Shown: positions 52,012-59,451, counted from the stretch's first letter. The stretch: DNA of 64,000 nt from Bradyrhizobium jicamae (GCF_001440395.1 NZ_LLXZ01000004.1:58552-122551); one strand, 5' to 3'. Numbers and translations are program-made. Notes: generated from the sequence alone by a model not told the origin.

Positions 52012-52069
52012 GGGGCATGACCCGGAAAAGTGGACACCGGTTTTCCGGAAAGATCACGCTCAAACAACT
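52012..52069. repeat. Short dispersed-type repeat with inverted arms
   Basis: The stretch begins GGGGCATGACCC; CCGGAAAA (52022-52029) and TTTTCCGG (52041-52048) are perfect inverted arms around GTGGACACCGG. It continues AAGATCACGCTCAAACAA. From general knowledge, nearly the same unit recurs in many Bradyrhizobium intergenic regions; only one full copy is in this window. A related TTGAGCATGATC piece lies near 63441-63452. Confidence 0.55.
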
Positions 52070-52225
52070 AGATGGGATCACGGCGCGATTCAATTAATCA
52101 GGTCGTGAGCCAAGGGGGTCTTGATAGCCGAAAAGTGTCCCCCGTTCCAACCGGCATGCTTATCCGGGGTGGGGCGGTGGTGTAGGGTCGCGCCAGCCTT
52201 CGTCTATTTCGCAAGGACAACAAAA

Positions 52226-53140
52226 ATGCGCCAATTCAGCGAGACCGAACTGACCGCCGCCGTGATCCGCAGTTTCGAGAATACGCCTGATCCGCGCGCC
52301 AAATTCCTGCTGCAGGAACTGGTGAAGTCGCTGCACGACTATGTTCGCAAGACCGGCCTGACCTTCGAGGAATGGGAGTATGCGATCGATTTCCTGACGC
52401 GGACCGGCCAGAAGTGCACCCCGATCCGGCAGGAGTTCATTCTGCTGTCCGACGTGCTCGGCGTGTCGATGCTGGTCGATGCCGTGAACCACAGGGAACG
52501 CGAGGGCGCCACCGAGACCACCGTGCTCGGTCCGTTCTATGTCGGCGAGCACAAGGTCACGCCGCATGGCACCGACATCTCGGCCGATCTGCCGGGCGAG
52601 CGGATGTTCGTGCAGAGCCGCGTCACCGATCTCGGGGGCAAGCCGCTGGCGAATGTGCCGGTCGACATCTGGCATGCCGATGGCGACGGCTTCTATGATT
52701 CGCAGAAGCCGGCCTATGCGACGCAGGGCCCGTCGTCGCGGGCGCGCTTCATCACCGACGCCGATGGCCGGTTCTTTTTCCGCACCATCCTGCCGTGCAG
52801 CTATCCGATCCCGACCGACGGCCCGGTGGGCGAGATGATCGTGCAGACGGGCCGCCACCCGATGCGGCCGGCGCATGTGCATTTCCTGGTCGATGCGCCC
52901 GGTCACCAGCCGCTGATCACCCACGTCTTCATCGACGGCGACAAGTATCTCGATTCCGACGTGGTGTTCGGGGTCAAGGACGAGCTGGTCGCCCGGATCG
53001 AAAAACGCACGGATCCGACGATGCCGGACGGCAAGTCCGCCAGCGCGCCATGGCACCTGATGACCTACGAATTCCGGATGAAGCCGGGCGACGGAAACGC
53101 GCCGAAGCCGATGATGGCGAAGGCCGCTGAAGACGCATAA
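52226..53140 (+). CDS. Intradiol ring-cleavage dioxygenase (hydroxyquinol/catechol 1,2-type)
   Basis: Non-haem Fe(III) enzyme of 304 residues. The N-terminal helical dimer domain (residues about 15-95, including F-L-L-Q-E-L-V-K-S-L-H-D-Y-V) is that of catechol/hydroxyquinol 1,2-dioxygenases. The iron ligands fit L-G-P-F-Y-V (Tyr), P-C-S-Y-P-I-P (Tyr) and R-P-A-H-V-H-F (two His). It would cleave a dihydroxy- or trihydroxybenzene to a muconate or maleylacetate. The ATG at 52226 is chosen because the family N-terminus starts there. No maleylacetate reductase or other ring-cleavage gene adjoins, so the substrate is uncertain. Confidence 0.9.
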   Translation: MRQFSETELTAAVIRSFENTPDPRAKFLLQELVKSLHDYVRKTGLTFEEWEYAIDFLTRTGQKCTPIRQEFILLSDVLGVSMLVDAVNHREREGATETTVLGPFYVGEHKVTPHGTDISADLPGERMFVQSRVTDLGGKPLANVPVDIWHADGDGFYDSQKPAYATQGPSSRARFITDADGRFFFRTILPCSYPIPTDGPVGEMIVQTGRHPMRPAHVHFLVDAPGHQPLITHVFIDGDKYLDSDVVFGVKDELVARIEKRTDPTMPDGKSASAPWHLMTYEFRMKPGDGNAPKPMMAKAAEDA

Positions 53141-53160
53141 CGCATGGTGTTACATCGCCT

Positions 53161-53193
53161 GCTCAATTCTTGTGCGCCGCACAAGAATTGAGC
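53161..53193 (+). terminator. Perfect 15-bp palindrome, probable terminator or operator
   Basis: GCTCAATTCTTGTGC (53161-53175) and GCACAAGAATTGAGC (53179-53193) are exact reverse complements around GCC. It begins 20 bases after the dioxygenase stop codon. No T run follows. It could end that transcript, or serve as a regulator site about 110 bases upstream of the sigma-54 promoter; the orientation of its GTGC/GCAC parts is opposite to the NtrC consensus. Confidence 0.55.
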
Positions 53194-53487
53194 GAATCGC
53201 AAATTTGGGGTGCGCTGCTCGGTTCCTGACCGTCGCCTATTTTTTCGGCGTATATCCGCTAGCAATATGAAATAGCTCATATTTCTGCATCACGAAAGGC
53301 TTGGCACGGCGCTTGAATAGCATCTGCCGACGCCATTGATGCCGTCCCTCGAGACTACTGATCCGAATGTGTCGACGCCATTCCGGGCCATCCCTGGAAC
53401 GCGCCCTCCTGCGCCTCGCGCGGTGACCCCAAACGGACGGTCTCGTTCAAACGCCCCTGACCAAAGCAGCAAAGGACAGCGATACCC
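53194..53487 (+). other. Leader region of the nitrate-type ABC operon
   Basis: The gap from 53141 to 53487 holds the palindrome at 53161, the sigma-54 candidate at 53301 and a transcribed leader of about 160 bases. The leader contains short GC stems, such as GCGC-CTC-GCGC near 53410-53425, and imperfect ones. In Bradyrhizobium and Paracoccus nitrate operons a leader RNA is the target of the antiterminator NasT (known). I could not identify the two defining hexaloop hairpins with confidence. Confidence 0.3.
53301..53317 (+). promoter_or_regulatory. Probable sigma-54 promoter of the nitrate-type ABC operon
   Basis: TTGGCACG-N4-TTGAA matches the -24/-12 consensus (TTGGCACG-N4-TTGCA) with one mismatch, the C of the -12 GC pair. 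The GG doublet and the spacing are intact. The implied start near 53329 leaves a leader of about 160 bases to the binding-protein ATG. Control by nitrogen status through NtrC is known for such transporters and inferred here. Confidence 0.5.
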
Positions 53488-54807
53488 ATGACGAAACCCA
53501 CCCTCCCGACCTCACGCCGTGGTCTGAGCCGCCGCCAGCTTCTGAAGGCGGCCGGTGGCACGGCGGCATTGCTCGCCGCGGCCAAGCTGAATTTCCCGGC
53601 CGGCGCGTTTGCGCAAGGCGCAGGTCCGGAAGTGACCAAGGCGACGCTCGGGTTCATCGCGCTCAGCGACGCCGGGCCGCTGTTCGTCGCCAAGGACAAG
53701 GGGCTGTTTGCCAAATACGGCATGCCCGATGTCGAGGTCGCCAAGCAGGCCTCCTGGGGCACCACCCGGGACAACCTAGTGCTCGGTTCGGAAGGCAACG
53801 GCATCGATGGCGCGCATATCCTGACGCCGATGCCCTACCTGATCTCGGCAGGAAAGGTGACGCAGAACAACGTGCCGACGCCGATGTACATCCTGGCGCG
53901 GCTCAATCTCGACAGCCAGTGCATTTCGGTTGCCAAGGAATATGCCGACCTGAAGCTCGGCGTTGACGCCTCGCCCTTCAAGGCGGCGCTGGAAAAGAAG
54001 AAGGCCTCGGGCAAGGCGGTAAAGGCCGCCATGACCTTTCCCGGCGGCACCCATGATCTCTGGATCCGCTATTGGCTCGCCGCCGGCGGCATCGATCCCG
54101 ACAAGGACATCGAAACCATCGTGGTGCCGCCGCCGCAGATGGTGGCCAACATGAAGGTCGGCACCATGGATTGCTTCTGTGTCGGTGAGCCCTGGAATCT
54201 GCAGCTCATCAACCAGGGCATCGGTTACACCGCGGTCAACACCGGCGAGCTCTGGAACAAGCATCCGGAGAAGTCGCTCGGCATGCGCGCCGCCTTCGTC
54301 GATAAATATCCGAAGGCGGCCAAGGCGATCCTGAAGGCGGTGATGGAGGCCCAGCAATGGGCCGACAAGGCCGAGAACAAGAAGGAACTCGCCACCATCA
54401 TGGGCAAGCGGCAGTGGATGAACTGCCCGGTCGAAGACGTCTACGACCGTTCGGCCGGCAAGTTCGACTACGGCATCCCCGGCAAGGTGGTCGAGAACTC
54501 GCCGCACATCATGAAGTACTGGCGCGACTTCGCCTCCTATCCGTTCCAGAGCCACGATCTATGGTTCATGACGGAGGACATCCGCTGGGGCAAATACGAA
54601 GCGGGCTTCGACAGCAAGGCACTGGTTGCCAAGGTCAACCGCGAGGACATGTGGCGCGAGGCGGCCAAGGAAATGGGCGTTCCTGCGTCCGAAATCCCGA
54701 CCTCCACCTCGCGCGGCAAGGAGACCTTCTTCGACGGCAAGGTGTTCGATCCGGAAAACCCGGCTGCGTATCTGAAGTCGCTCTCGATCAAGCGTGTTGA
54801 TGTCTGA
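53488..54807 (+). CDS. nrtA: Nitrate/bicarbonate-type ABC transporter substrate-binding protein (NrtA/CmpA family)
   Basis: Protein of 439 residues. A twin-arginine signal (S-R-R-Q-L-L-K, residues about 15-21) is followed by an alanine-rich helix. The mature part has T-L-G-F-I-A-L-S-D-A-G-P-L-F-V-A-K-D-K-G, G-T-T-R-D-N and P-P-P-Q-M-V-A-N-M, all characteristic of NrtA/CmpA/NasF. Nitrate is the most likely ligand, but bicarbonate or cyanate relatives look similar. It starts about 160 bases after the sigma-54 promoter and is separated from the permease gene by a hairpin. Confidence 0.88.
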   Translation: MTKPTLPTSRRGLSRRQLLKAAGGTAALLAAAKLNFPAGAFAQGAGPEVTKATLGFIALSDAGPLFVAKDKGLFAKYGMPDVEVAKQASWGTTRDNLVLGSEGNGIDGAHILTPMPYLISAGKVTQNNVPTPMYILARLNLDSQCISVAKEYADLKLGVDASPFKAALEKKKASGKAVKAAMTFPGGTHDLWIRYWLAAGGIDPDKDIETIVVPPPQMVANMKVGTMDCFCVGEPWNLQLINQGIGYTAVNTGELWNKHPEKSLGMRAAFVDKYPKAAKAILKAVMEAQQWADKAENKKELATIMGKRQWMNCPVEDVYDRSAGKFDYGIPGKVVENSPHIMKYWRDFASYPFQSHDLWFMTEDIRWGKYEAGFDSKALVAKVNREDMWREAAKEMGVPASEIPTSTSRGKETFFDGKVFDPENPAAYLKSLSIKRVDV

Positions 54808-54814
54808 TCCAAAC

Positions 54815-54843
54815 CGGGCCGCGCGCTGGATGTGTGCGGCCCG
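54815..54843 (+). terminator. Intercistronic hairpin between nrtA and nrtB
   Basis: CGGGCCGC (54815-54822) and GCGGCCCG (54836-54843) form a perfect 8-base-pair stem with a 13-base loop, followed by CCTTTT. It sits in the 63-base gap. It looks like a partial terminator that lets the binding protein be made in excess over the membrane parts. Confidence 0.6.
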
Positions 54844-54870
54844 CCTTTTGAACACGGAGATGCATTTTCA

Positions 54871-55767
54871 ATGACAATGCCTGCGATCAAAGCCGAAGCC
54901 ACCGCGGTGGCCATTCCGACCACGGCGGCGCCCGTGGTGACGATGACGCCGAAGCAGGCGCCTCGTGCCGGGAAGTACGTCAAGATGGCGAAGGAGGCCG
55001 CGGTGCGCCTCGTGCCGCCGCTGATCGTGCTCGCACTGTTGATGCTGTTCTGGGAGCTGGTCTGCCGCCGCACCGGCTCGACACTGCCGCCGCCGTCGAA
55101 AGTCTTCAAGGACACCAAGGAGCTGATCCTCGATCCGTTCTTCGACAATGGCGGTATCGACAAGGGCCTGTTCTGGCATTTGTCCGCCTCGCTCCAGCGC
55201 GTTGCCTATGGTTATTCGATTGCCGCTATTGTCGGCGTCGCGCTCGGCACGCTGGTCGGGCAGTCGGTGTGGGCGATGCGCGGACTCGATCCGCTGTTCC
55301 AGGTGCTGCGCACCATTCCGCCGCTGGCATGGCTGCCGCTGTCGCTCGCCGCGTTCCGCGATGGCCAGCCGTCAGCGATCTTCGTCATCTTCATCACCTC
55401 GGTGTGGCCGATCATCATCAACACCGCGGTCGGCATCCGCAACATCCCGCAGGATTACCGCAACGTCGCCGCCGTGGTGCAGCTCAATCCGCTGGAGTTC
55501 TTCTCCAAGATCATGATCCCGGCCGCCGCGCCCTACATCTTCACCGGCCTGCGCATCGGCATCGGCCTGTCGTGGCTCGCGATCGTCGCAGCGGAAATGC
55601 TGATCGGCGGCGTCGGCATCGGCTTCTTCATCTGGGACGCCTGGAATTCCTCGCACATCAGCGAAATCATCCTGGCGCTGTTCTATGTCGGCATCATCGG
55701 CTTCGTGCTCGACCGCCTGATTGCGGGACTTGCGAAGTTCGTCACCCGCGGCACCGCGCTGAACTGA
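54871..55767 (+). CDS. nrtB: Nitrate-type ABC transporter permease (NrtB-like)
   Basis: Inner-membrane permease of 298 residues with six helices. An unusually long cytoplasmic N-terminus of about 50 residues is rich in alanine, threonine and proline. The EAA-type loop reads R-N-V-A-A-V-V-Q-L-N-P-L-E-F-F. G-I-R-N-I-P-Q-D-Y and L-S-W-L-A-I-V-A-A-E-M-L are as in NrtB/SsuC. The ATG at 54871 is taken; a frame extension to 54832 would run through the hairpin. The ATPase gene follows after 11 bases. Confidence 0.88.
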   Translation: MTMPAIKAEATAVAIPTTAAPVVTMTPKQAPRAGKYVKMAKEAAVRLVPPLIVLALLMLFWELVCRRTGSTLPPPSKVFKDTKELILDPFFDNGGIDKGLFWHLSASLQRVAYGYSIAAIVGVALGTLVGQSVWAMRGLDPLFQVLRTIPPLAWLPLSLAAFRDGQPSAIFVIFITSVWPIIINTAVGIRNIPQDYRNVAAVVQLNPLEFFSKIMIPAAAPYIFTGLRIGIGLSWLAIVAAEMLIGGVGIGFFIWDAWNSSHISEIILALFYVGIIGFVLDRLIAGLAKFVTRGTALN

Positions 55768-55778
55768 AGGAGAACGTC

Positions 55779-56573
55779 ATGCAGGCCTATCTGAAGCTCG
55801 ACCACATCGACAAGACCTTCACCCGCGGCAACGCCACGACCGAGGTGCTGAAGGACATCAACCTGACGATCGAGAAGGGCGAATACGTCTCGATCATCGG
55901 CCATTCCGGCTGCGGCAAGTCCACGCTGCTCAATATCGTCGCCGGCCTCACCGGCGCCACCCAGGGCGGTGTGCTCCTGGAAAACCGCGAGGTCAATTCG
56001 CCGGGGCCGGATCGTGCCGTGGTGTTCCAGAACCACAGCCTGCTGCCCTGGCTGACGGTCTATGAGAACGTCCGGCTCGGCGTCGACAAGGTGTTCGCCT
56101 CGACCAAGACCCGCGCCGAGCGCGACGCCTGGACCATGCACAATCTCAATTTGGTGCAGATGGCGCATGCCAAGGACAAGCGTCCATCCGAAATCTCCGG
56201 CGGCATGAAGCAGCGTGTCGGCATTGCGCGCGCGCTCGCAATGGAGCCGAAGGTGCTTCTGCTCGACGAGCCCTTTGGCGCGCTCGATGCGCTGACGCGC
56301 GCGCATCTGCAGGACTCGGTGATGGCGCTGCATCAGAAGCTCGGCAACACCATCCTGATGATCACCCACGACGTCGACGAGGCCGTGCTGCTGTCGGACC
56401 GCATCGTAATGATGACCAACGGTCCCAGCGCGAGGATCGGCGAGGTGCTGGACGTGCCGCTGGCGCGTCCGCGCAAGCGGCTCGAGCTCGCGACCAACCC
56501 CGGCTACCTCAAGTGCCGGCAGCGCGTGCTCGAGTTCCTCTACGAGCGACATCGCTTCGTCGAAGCGGCCTAG
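55779..56573 (+). CDS. nrtD: Nitrate-type ABC transporter ATP-binding protein (NrtD-like)
   Basis: ATPase of 264 residues. Walker A GHSGCGKST at 41-49, Q-loop F-Q-N-H-S-L-L-P-W, signature ISGGMKQRVGIARA, Walker [15 protein letters not shown]-loop T-H-D-V-D-E. The ATG at 55779 has AAGGAG six bases upstream, although the frame is open far into nrtB. It is single-domain NrtD/CmpD type without the NrtC fused receptor. It completes the importer. No nitrate or nitrite reductase gene lies in the window. Confidence 0.9.
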   Translation: MQAYLKLDHIDKTFTRGNATTEVLKDINLTIEKGEYVSIIGHSGCGKSTLLNIVAGLTGATQGGVLLENREVNSPGPDRAVVFQNHSLLPWLTVYENVRLGVDKVFASTKTRAERDAWTMHNLNLVQMAHAKDKRPSEISGGMKQRVGIARALAMEPKVLLLDEPFGALDALTRAHLQDSVMALHQKLGNTILMITHDVDEAVLLSDRIVMMTNGPSARIGEVLDVPLARPRKRLELATNPGYLKCRQRVLEFLYERHRFVEAA

Positions 56574-56588
56574 TTCGGGTTAATTGAT

Positions 56589-56614
56589 GGGCACGGCGCA
56601 TTCGCGCCTTGCCC
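56589..56614. repeat. Hairpin related to the 19020 repeat, between convergent genes
   Basis: GGGCACGGCGC (56589-56599) and GCGCCTTGCCC (56604-56614) form an 11-position stem with one mismatch and a 4-base loop. The GGGCACGGCGC part is the complement of the GCGCCGTGCCC motif in the repeat at 19020-19109. It can act as a terminator for both nrtD and the Rid gene. Confidence 0.55.
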
Positions 56615-56630
56615 GCCCTGTGGCACCCTT

Positions 56631-57017
56631 TCATTCCGCGGCGATCGCCTCGATCTCCAGCAGCCATTTGCCATCGACGGTTTCGGCGATCATCACCGTG
56701 GATGCGGGTTCATGTCCCTGCAGCATCTTGCGGCGAATGGCGCGGTTGGGCACGACCTGGCTTTTGTCGGTCAGGAACGTATTGATCTTGACCAGATGTT
56801 CGACGCCGAGGCCGGCGGCGGTGAGCACCGCGATGACATTGCGCCAGGCCTGCTCGCATTGCGCCTCGAAACCTTCGGGCACGCTGCCGTCGGAATGTTC
56901 CGGCACCTGGCCGCTGACGAACAGCAGTCGGCGATGCTGAGAAAGCTCCAGCCCCATGCTGTAGCCGCTGGAAGGTGCGTGAACCGCTTCGGGATTGTGC
57001 CTGATAATTTCGGCCAT
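56631..57017 (-). CDS. Rid (YjgF/YER057c/UK114) family protein
   Basis: Protein of 128 residues, full length for the family. R-L-L-F-V-S-G-Q-V-P-E-H-S-D-G and A-W-R-N-V-I-A-V-L-T-A-A-G-L-G-V-E-H-L-V-K-I-N-T-F-L-T-D are typical. Where RidA has the P-A-R-S/T catalytic arginine, this sequence reads E-P-A-S-T, so the arginine is serine; imine/enamine deaminase activity is not expected, which places it in a Rid4-7-like group. Its ATG follows the end of the ATC-hydrolase-like gene. In its original state the two probably formed a tight TGACATG junction. Confidence 0.87.
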   Translation of the reverse strand: MAEIIRHNPEAVHAPSSGYSMGLELSQHRRLLFVSGQVPEHSDGSVPEGFEAQCEQAWRNVIAVLTAAGLGVEHLVKINTFLTDKSQVVPNRAIRRKMLQGHEPASTVMIAETVDGKWLLEIEAIAAE

Positions 57018-57694
57018 GTCAGTTTGTCTCTGATCTGCGAGAACCGAAAATTGCAGTGGCTCGCGCCGCCCGCCAGCGTCTGCGTCCGTTCCAGACGAAT
57101 CCCACGTGCGGCGTAAGCCTCAAAATCGAGCCCGCAGATGTGCGGCAGGATTTCCTGATCGCCGTGACGAGATGCGAATTTGCAGAAACCGCAGGCCCTG
57201 TAGTTGATACCGAAGTCAAAATTGTCGCCGGGGCCGGGCTCGACGAAATCGTAGACGAAATCTTCCGGGTATTCTTCCGCGTGGCTTTTCGCCGCCTGCT
57301 CACGCAGCAATGCCTGGTTCTCCGCAGACATGAACTGACGCCCTGAGGCGAGCCGTTCGGCCTCGGGCGCCAAGAGTAGTTGCGCCTTATAGCTCTCTCG
57401 CTCGATGTCGCCGATCACGGGCAGCGACACGCCATGTCGCCGGAGCACGCGACCGATGGCCATAAAACCCAGCAGGCGCATGAAGAAATCGCTCATGCGG
57501 CTGGCCGAGCCGCCGACATAAGGCATCTGGCCGAGCACGATCTCGAACTCGTCCATCACCTCCTGCCTGATCCTGTCCACGTCACCAAGGTTCGCGCGGT
57601 CGCGCAACATCGCTTCGGCAAGGTCGAAACGCTGGCGCATGGCGGCTTCCATTGCACCACGATGCGCCTCGTAAAAGGGATGAATTTGAGTCAT
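56771..57694 (-). CDS. L-2-amino-thiazoline-4-carboxylic acid hydrolase-like protein, 3' end probably frameshifted
   Basis: Start ATG at 57694 with AGGA seven bases upstream. The first about 225 residues match the ATC-hydrolase family: an N-terminal helical part, then G-F-C-K-F-A-S-R-H-G-D, P-H-I-C-G-L-D-F and a terminal G-G-A-S-H-C-N-F-R-F. The family normally ends just after C-x-F-R-F. Here the frame continues about 82 further residues into the Rid gene, stopping at 56771 (307 residues in all). The neighbouring frame has a TGA at 57021-57019, one base before the Rid ATG. A one-base change after C-N-F-R-F, or a sequencing error, is the likely cause. In the family, ATC is hydrolysed to S-carbamoylcysteine; here the substrate is unproven. 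Confidence 0.75.
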   Translation of the reverse strand: MTQIHPFYEAHRGAMEAAMRQRFDLAEAMLRDRANLGDVDRIRQEVMDEFEIVLGQMPYVGGSASRMSDFFMRLLGFMAIGRVLRRHGVSLPVIGDIERESYKAQLLLAPEAERLASGRQFMSAENQALLREQAAKSHAEEYPEDFVYDFVEPGPGDNFDFGINYRACGFCKFASRHGDQEILPHICGLDFEAYAARGIRLERTQTLAGGASHCNFRFSQIRDKLTWPKLSGTIPKRFTHLPAATAWGWSFLSIADCCSSAARCRNIPTAACPKVSRRNASRPGAMSSRCSPPPASASNIWSRSIRS

Positions 57695-57834
57695 GGGATA
57701 TCCTGGCTGGCAAGGGTCGATCCGAACCCGACCGTAACCGGTGGCGTCGCGCCTCCGCAAAGCATTGTTGCTGCGGTTCAGCGCAAGAAAATCTATTGCA
57801 AGGCTTGCGCCTATCGGTGACAAACTGGCTGGCG

Positions 57835-58461
57835 ATGACCTACATCCTTCCACCGCTCAATGCGCTCCGCGCGTTCGAAGCCGCGGCGCGGCATCTCAGC
57901 TTCAAGCTTGCCGCCCACGAGCTGCATGTGACGCCGGCCGCCGTGGGGCAGCAGGTGAAGTCGCTGGAGGCGCGTCTCGGCGTTCGCCTGTTCGAACGGC
58001 TGCACAAGCAGCTTGTGCTGACCGAGGCCGGCCAGGCCTATCTGCCGGAAATTTCCGGCGGCTTTCGCCGCATCGCCAGCGCGACCGCGCAATTGAAGCC
58101 GGTGGGCGCGGTGCTGCTGCAACTCGGCGTGCACGGCAGCTTCGATCTGCGCCGTCTGGGGTTGGCGGAGTTTCGAAGCTGCCACGAAGAAATCGGCTTG
58201 CGGGTGCTGCAGCCCGCCGGCTTGGCGGAACTGATCGAGGGCAAGATCGACGTGCTGATCGCCCGCGGTCTCAGCCACCATCCGGGCTACCGCTGCGACC
58301 GTGTGACGGAGGGATCCGGGCTCGGCGACTGGCTGATTGCGCCCGCCGGCACCGCGGATTGTCCTGAAATCGCAAGTTTTCGCGACTGGCTGCGCGGCCT
58401 GCCGGCCGAGAACTCGCTTGCGCCGCAGCGTCGTCGTGTGGTCGGCATCGTCAGAAGTTGA
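57835..58461 (+). CDS. LysR family regulator (GcvA-like), internally shortened
   Basis: Protein of 208 residues, against about 300 for the family. The DNA-binding half is complete: L-P-P-L-N-A-L-R-A-F-E-A-A-A-R-H-L-S-F, then V-T-P-A-A-V-G-Q-Q-V-K-S-L-E, as in GcvA. The effector domain starts normally (Q-L-G-V-H-G-S-F-D) and reaches D-V-L-I-A-R-G. It then passes from R-C-D-R-V-T-E-G straight to a C-terminal-like F-R-D-W-L-R segment, as if about 90 residues were lost. The frame is intact, so DNA binding may persist without normal ligand response. It is divergent from the ATC-hydrolase/Rid pair. Confidence 0.8.
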   Translation: MTYILPPLNALRAFEAAARHLSFKLAAHELHVTPAAVGQQVKSLEARLGVRLFERLHKQLVLTEAGQAYLPEISGGFRRIASATAQLKPVGAVLLQLGVHGSFDLRRLGLAEFRSCHEEIGLRVLQPAGLAELIEGKIDVLIARGLSHHPGYRCDRVTEGSGLGDWLIAPAGTADCPEIASFRDWLRGLPAENSLAPQRRRVVGIVRS

Positions 58462-58468
58462 GGTGATC

Positions 58469-59311
58469 GTGAAGCAGAAAAAATTCGGCGCAGGTGGCGC
58501 GAACGTCTCCGTGATCGGGCAGGGCACCTGGTATCTCGACCGCGGCGACCGCAAGGCCGCGATCGCGGCGCTCCGCCGCGGCATTGAGACCGGCATGACC
58601 CATATCGACACCGCCGAGATGTACGGCGATGCCGAGCTTGTGATCGCGGATGCGATTGCAGGGCTCTCGCGCGAAAAGCTCTTCCTCGTCTCAAAGGTAT
58701 TGCCGAGCAACGCCTCGCGCCGCGGCACCATCACCGCCTGCGAGCGTTCGCTGAAGCGGCTGAAGACGGATTATCTCGACTGCTATCTCCTGCACTGGCG
58801 CGGCTCCTATCCGTTCGAGGAGACGGTGGCGGCGTTCGACGAGCTGGTGGCCGCGGGAAAAATCCGCTGCTGGGGCGTCAGCAATTTCGACGAGGACGAT
58901 CTCGATGAATTGATCGACGTCGCGGGCCAGGGGAAGATCGCCTGCAATCAGGTGCTCTATCATTTGCAGGAACGCGCGATCGAGCACGCGGTGATCCCGT
59001 GGTGCGAAAAGAACGGCGTCGCCGTCGTTGCCTATTCCCCGTTCGGGCATGATAAGTTTCCGTCCGCGCGCAGCAAGGGCGGCGAGGTGCTGCAGGCAAT
59101 CGCCGATGCGCACAAGGCCACGCCACGCCAGGTCGCGCTGGCGTTTCTCACGCGCGCAGCTTCGGTGCTCGCGATTCCGAAAGCCTCGAGCGCGGAACAC
59201 GCGGCGGACAATGCCGCTGCCGGCAATCTGAACCTGAGCGCCGCCGATATCGCCGCGCTCGACAAGGCCTTTCCCCGCGGCCCCAAACCGCGCGGCCTGC
59301 CGATGCTCTGA
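58469..59311 (+). CDS. Aldo/keto reductase
   Basis: NADPH-dependent TIM-barrel oxidoreductase of 280 residues. The catalytic tetrad D-Y-K-H is visible: T-H-I-D-T-A-E-M-Y-G (Asp, Tyr), V-S-K-V-L-P (Lys) and L-L-H-W-R-G (His). Q-V-L-Y-H-L and A-I-P-K-A-S-S match the cofactor end. The GTG at 58469, with GAGG five bases upstream, is chosen because the family N-terminus K-F-G-A-G-G starts there. It begins 7 bases after the LysR stop, so cotranscription is likely. The substrate is unknown. Confidence 0.88.
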   Translation: MKQKKFGAGGANVSVIGQGTWYLDRGDRKAAIAALRRGIETGMTHIDTAEMYGDAELVIADAIAGLSREKLFLVSKVLPSNASRRGTITACERSLKRLKTDYLDCYLLHWRGSYPFEETVAAFDELVAAGKIRCWGVSNFDEDDLDELIDVAGQGKIACNQVLYHLQERAIEHAVIPWCEKNGVAVVAYSPFGHDKFPSARSKGGEVLQAIADAHKATPRQVALAFLTRAASVLAIPKASSAEHAADNAAAGNLNLSAADIAALDKAFPRGPKPRGLPML

Positions 59312-59312
59312 C

Positions 59313-59337
59313 GGAACATCGTCCTTAACAAAGTGTT
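59313..59337 (+). promoter_or_regulatory. EcfG-like promoter in front of the EamA transporter
   Basis: GGAAC (59313-59317), 16 bases, TGTT (59334-59337): one mismatch to the GGAAC-N16-CGTT consensus, in the least conserved position. It lies just after the aldo/keto reductase stop and 60-115 bases before the possible start codons of the transporter gene. Confidence 0.35.
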
Positions 59338-59451
59338 GCAATCGCGCCCTCAGCGCATATCCGCATCCCGCTTTCGGACCTAGTCGCATCGGGCGAATTG
59401 GTGTTTTTTACAACCTCGCCCGATTCGAAAACTACCGCCTTCGAGATTGCC

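Noticed and set aside
55269..55778. In-frame upstream extension of nrtD by 170 codons
   Set aside because: It overlaps nrtB in another frame and shows no ATPase features. AAGGAG in front of the ATG at 55779 marks the real start.
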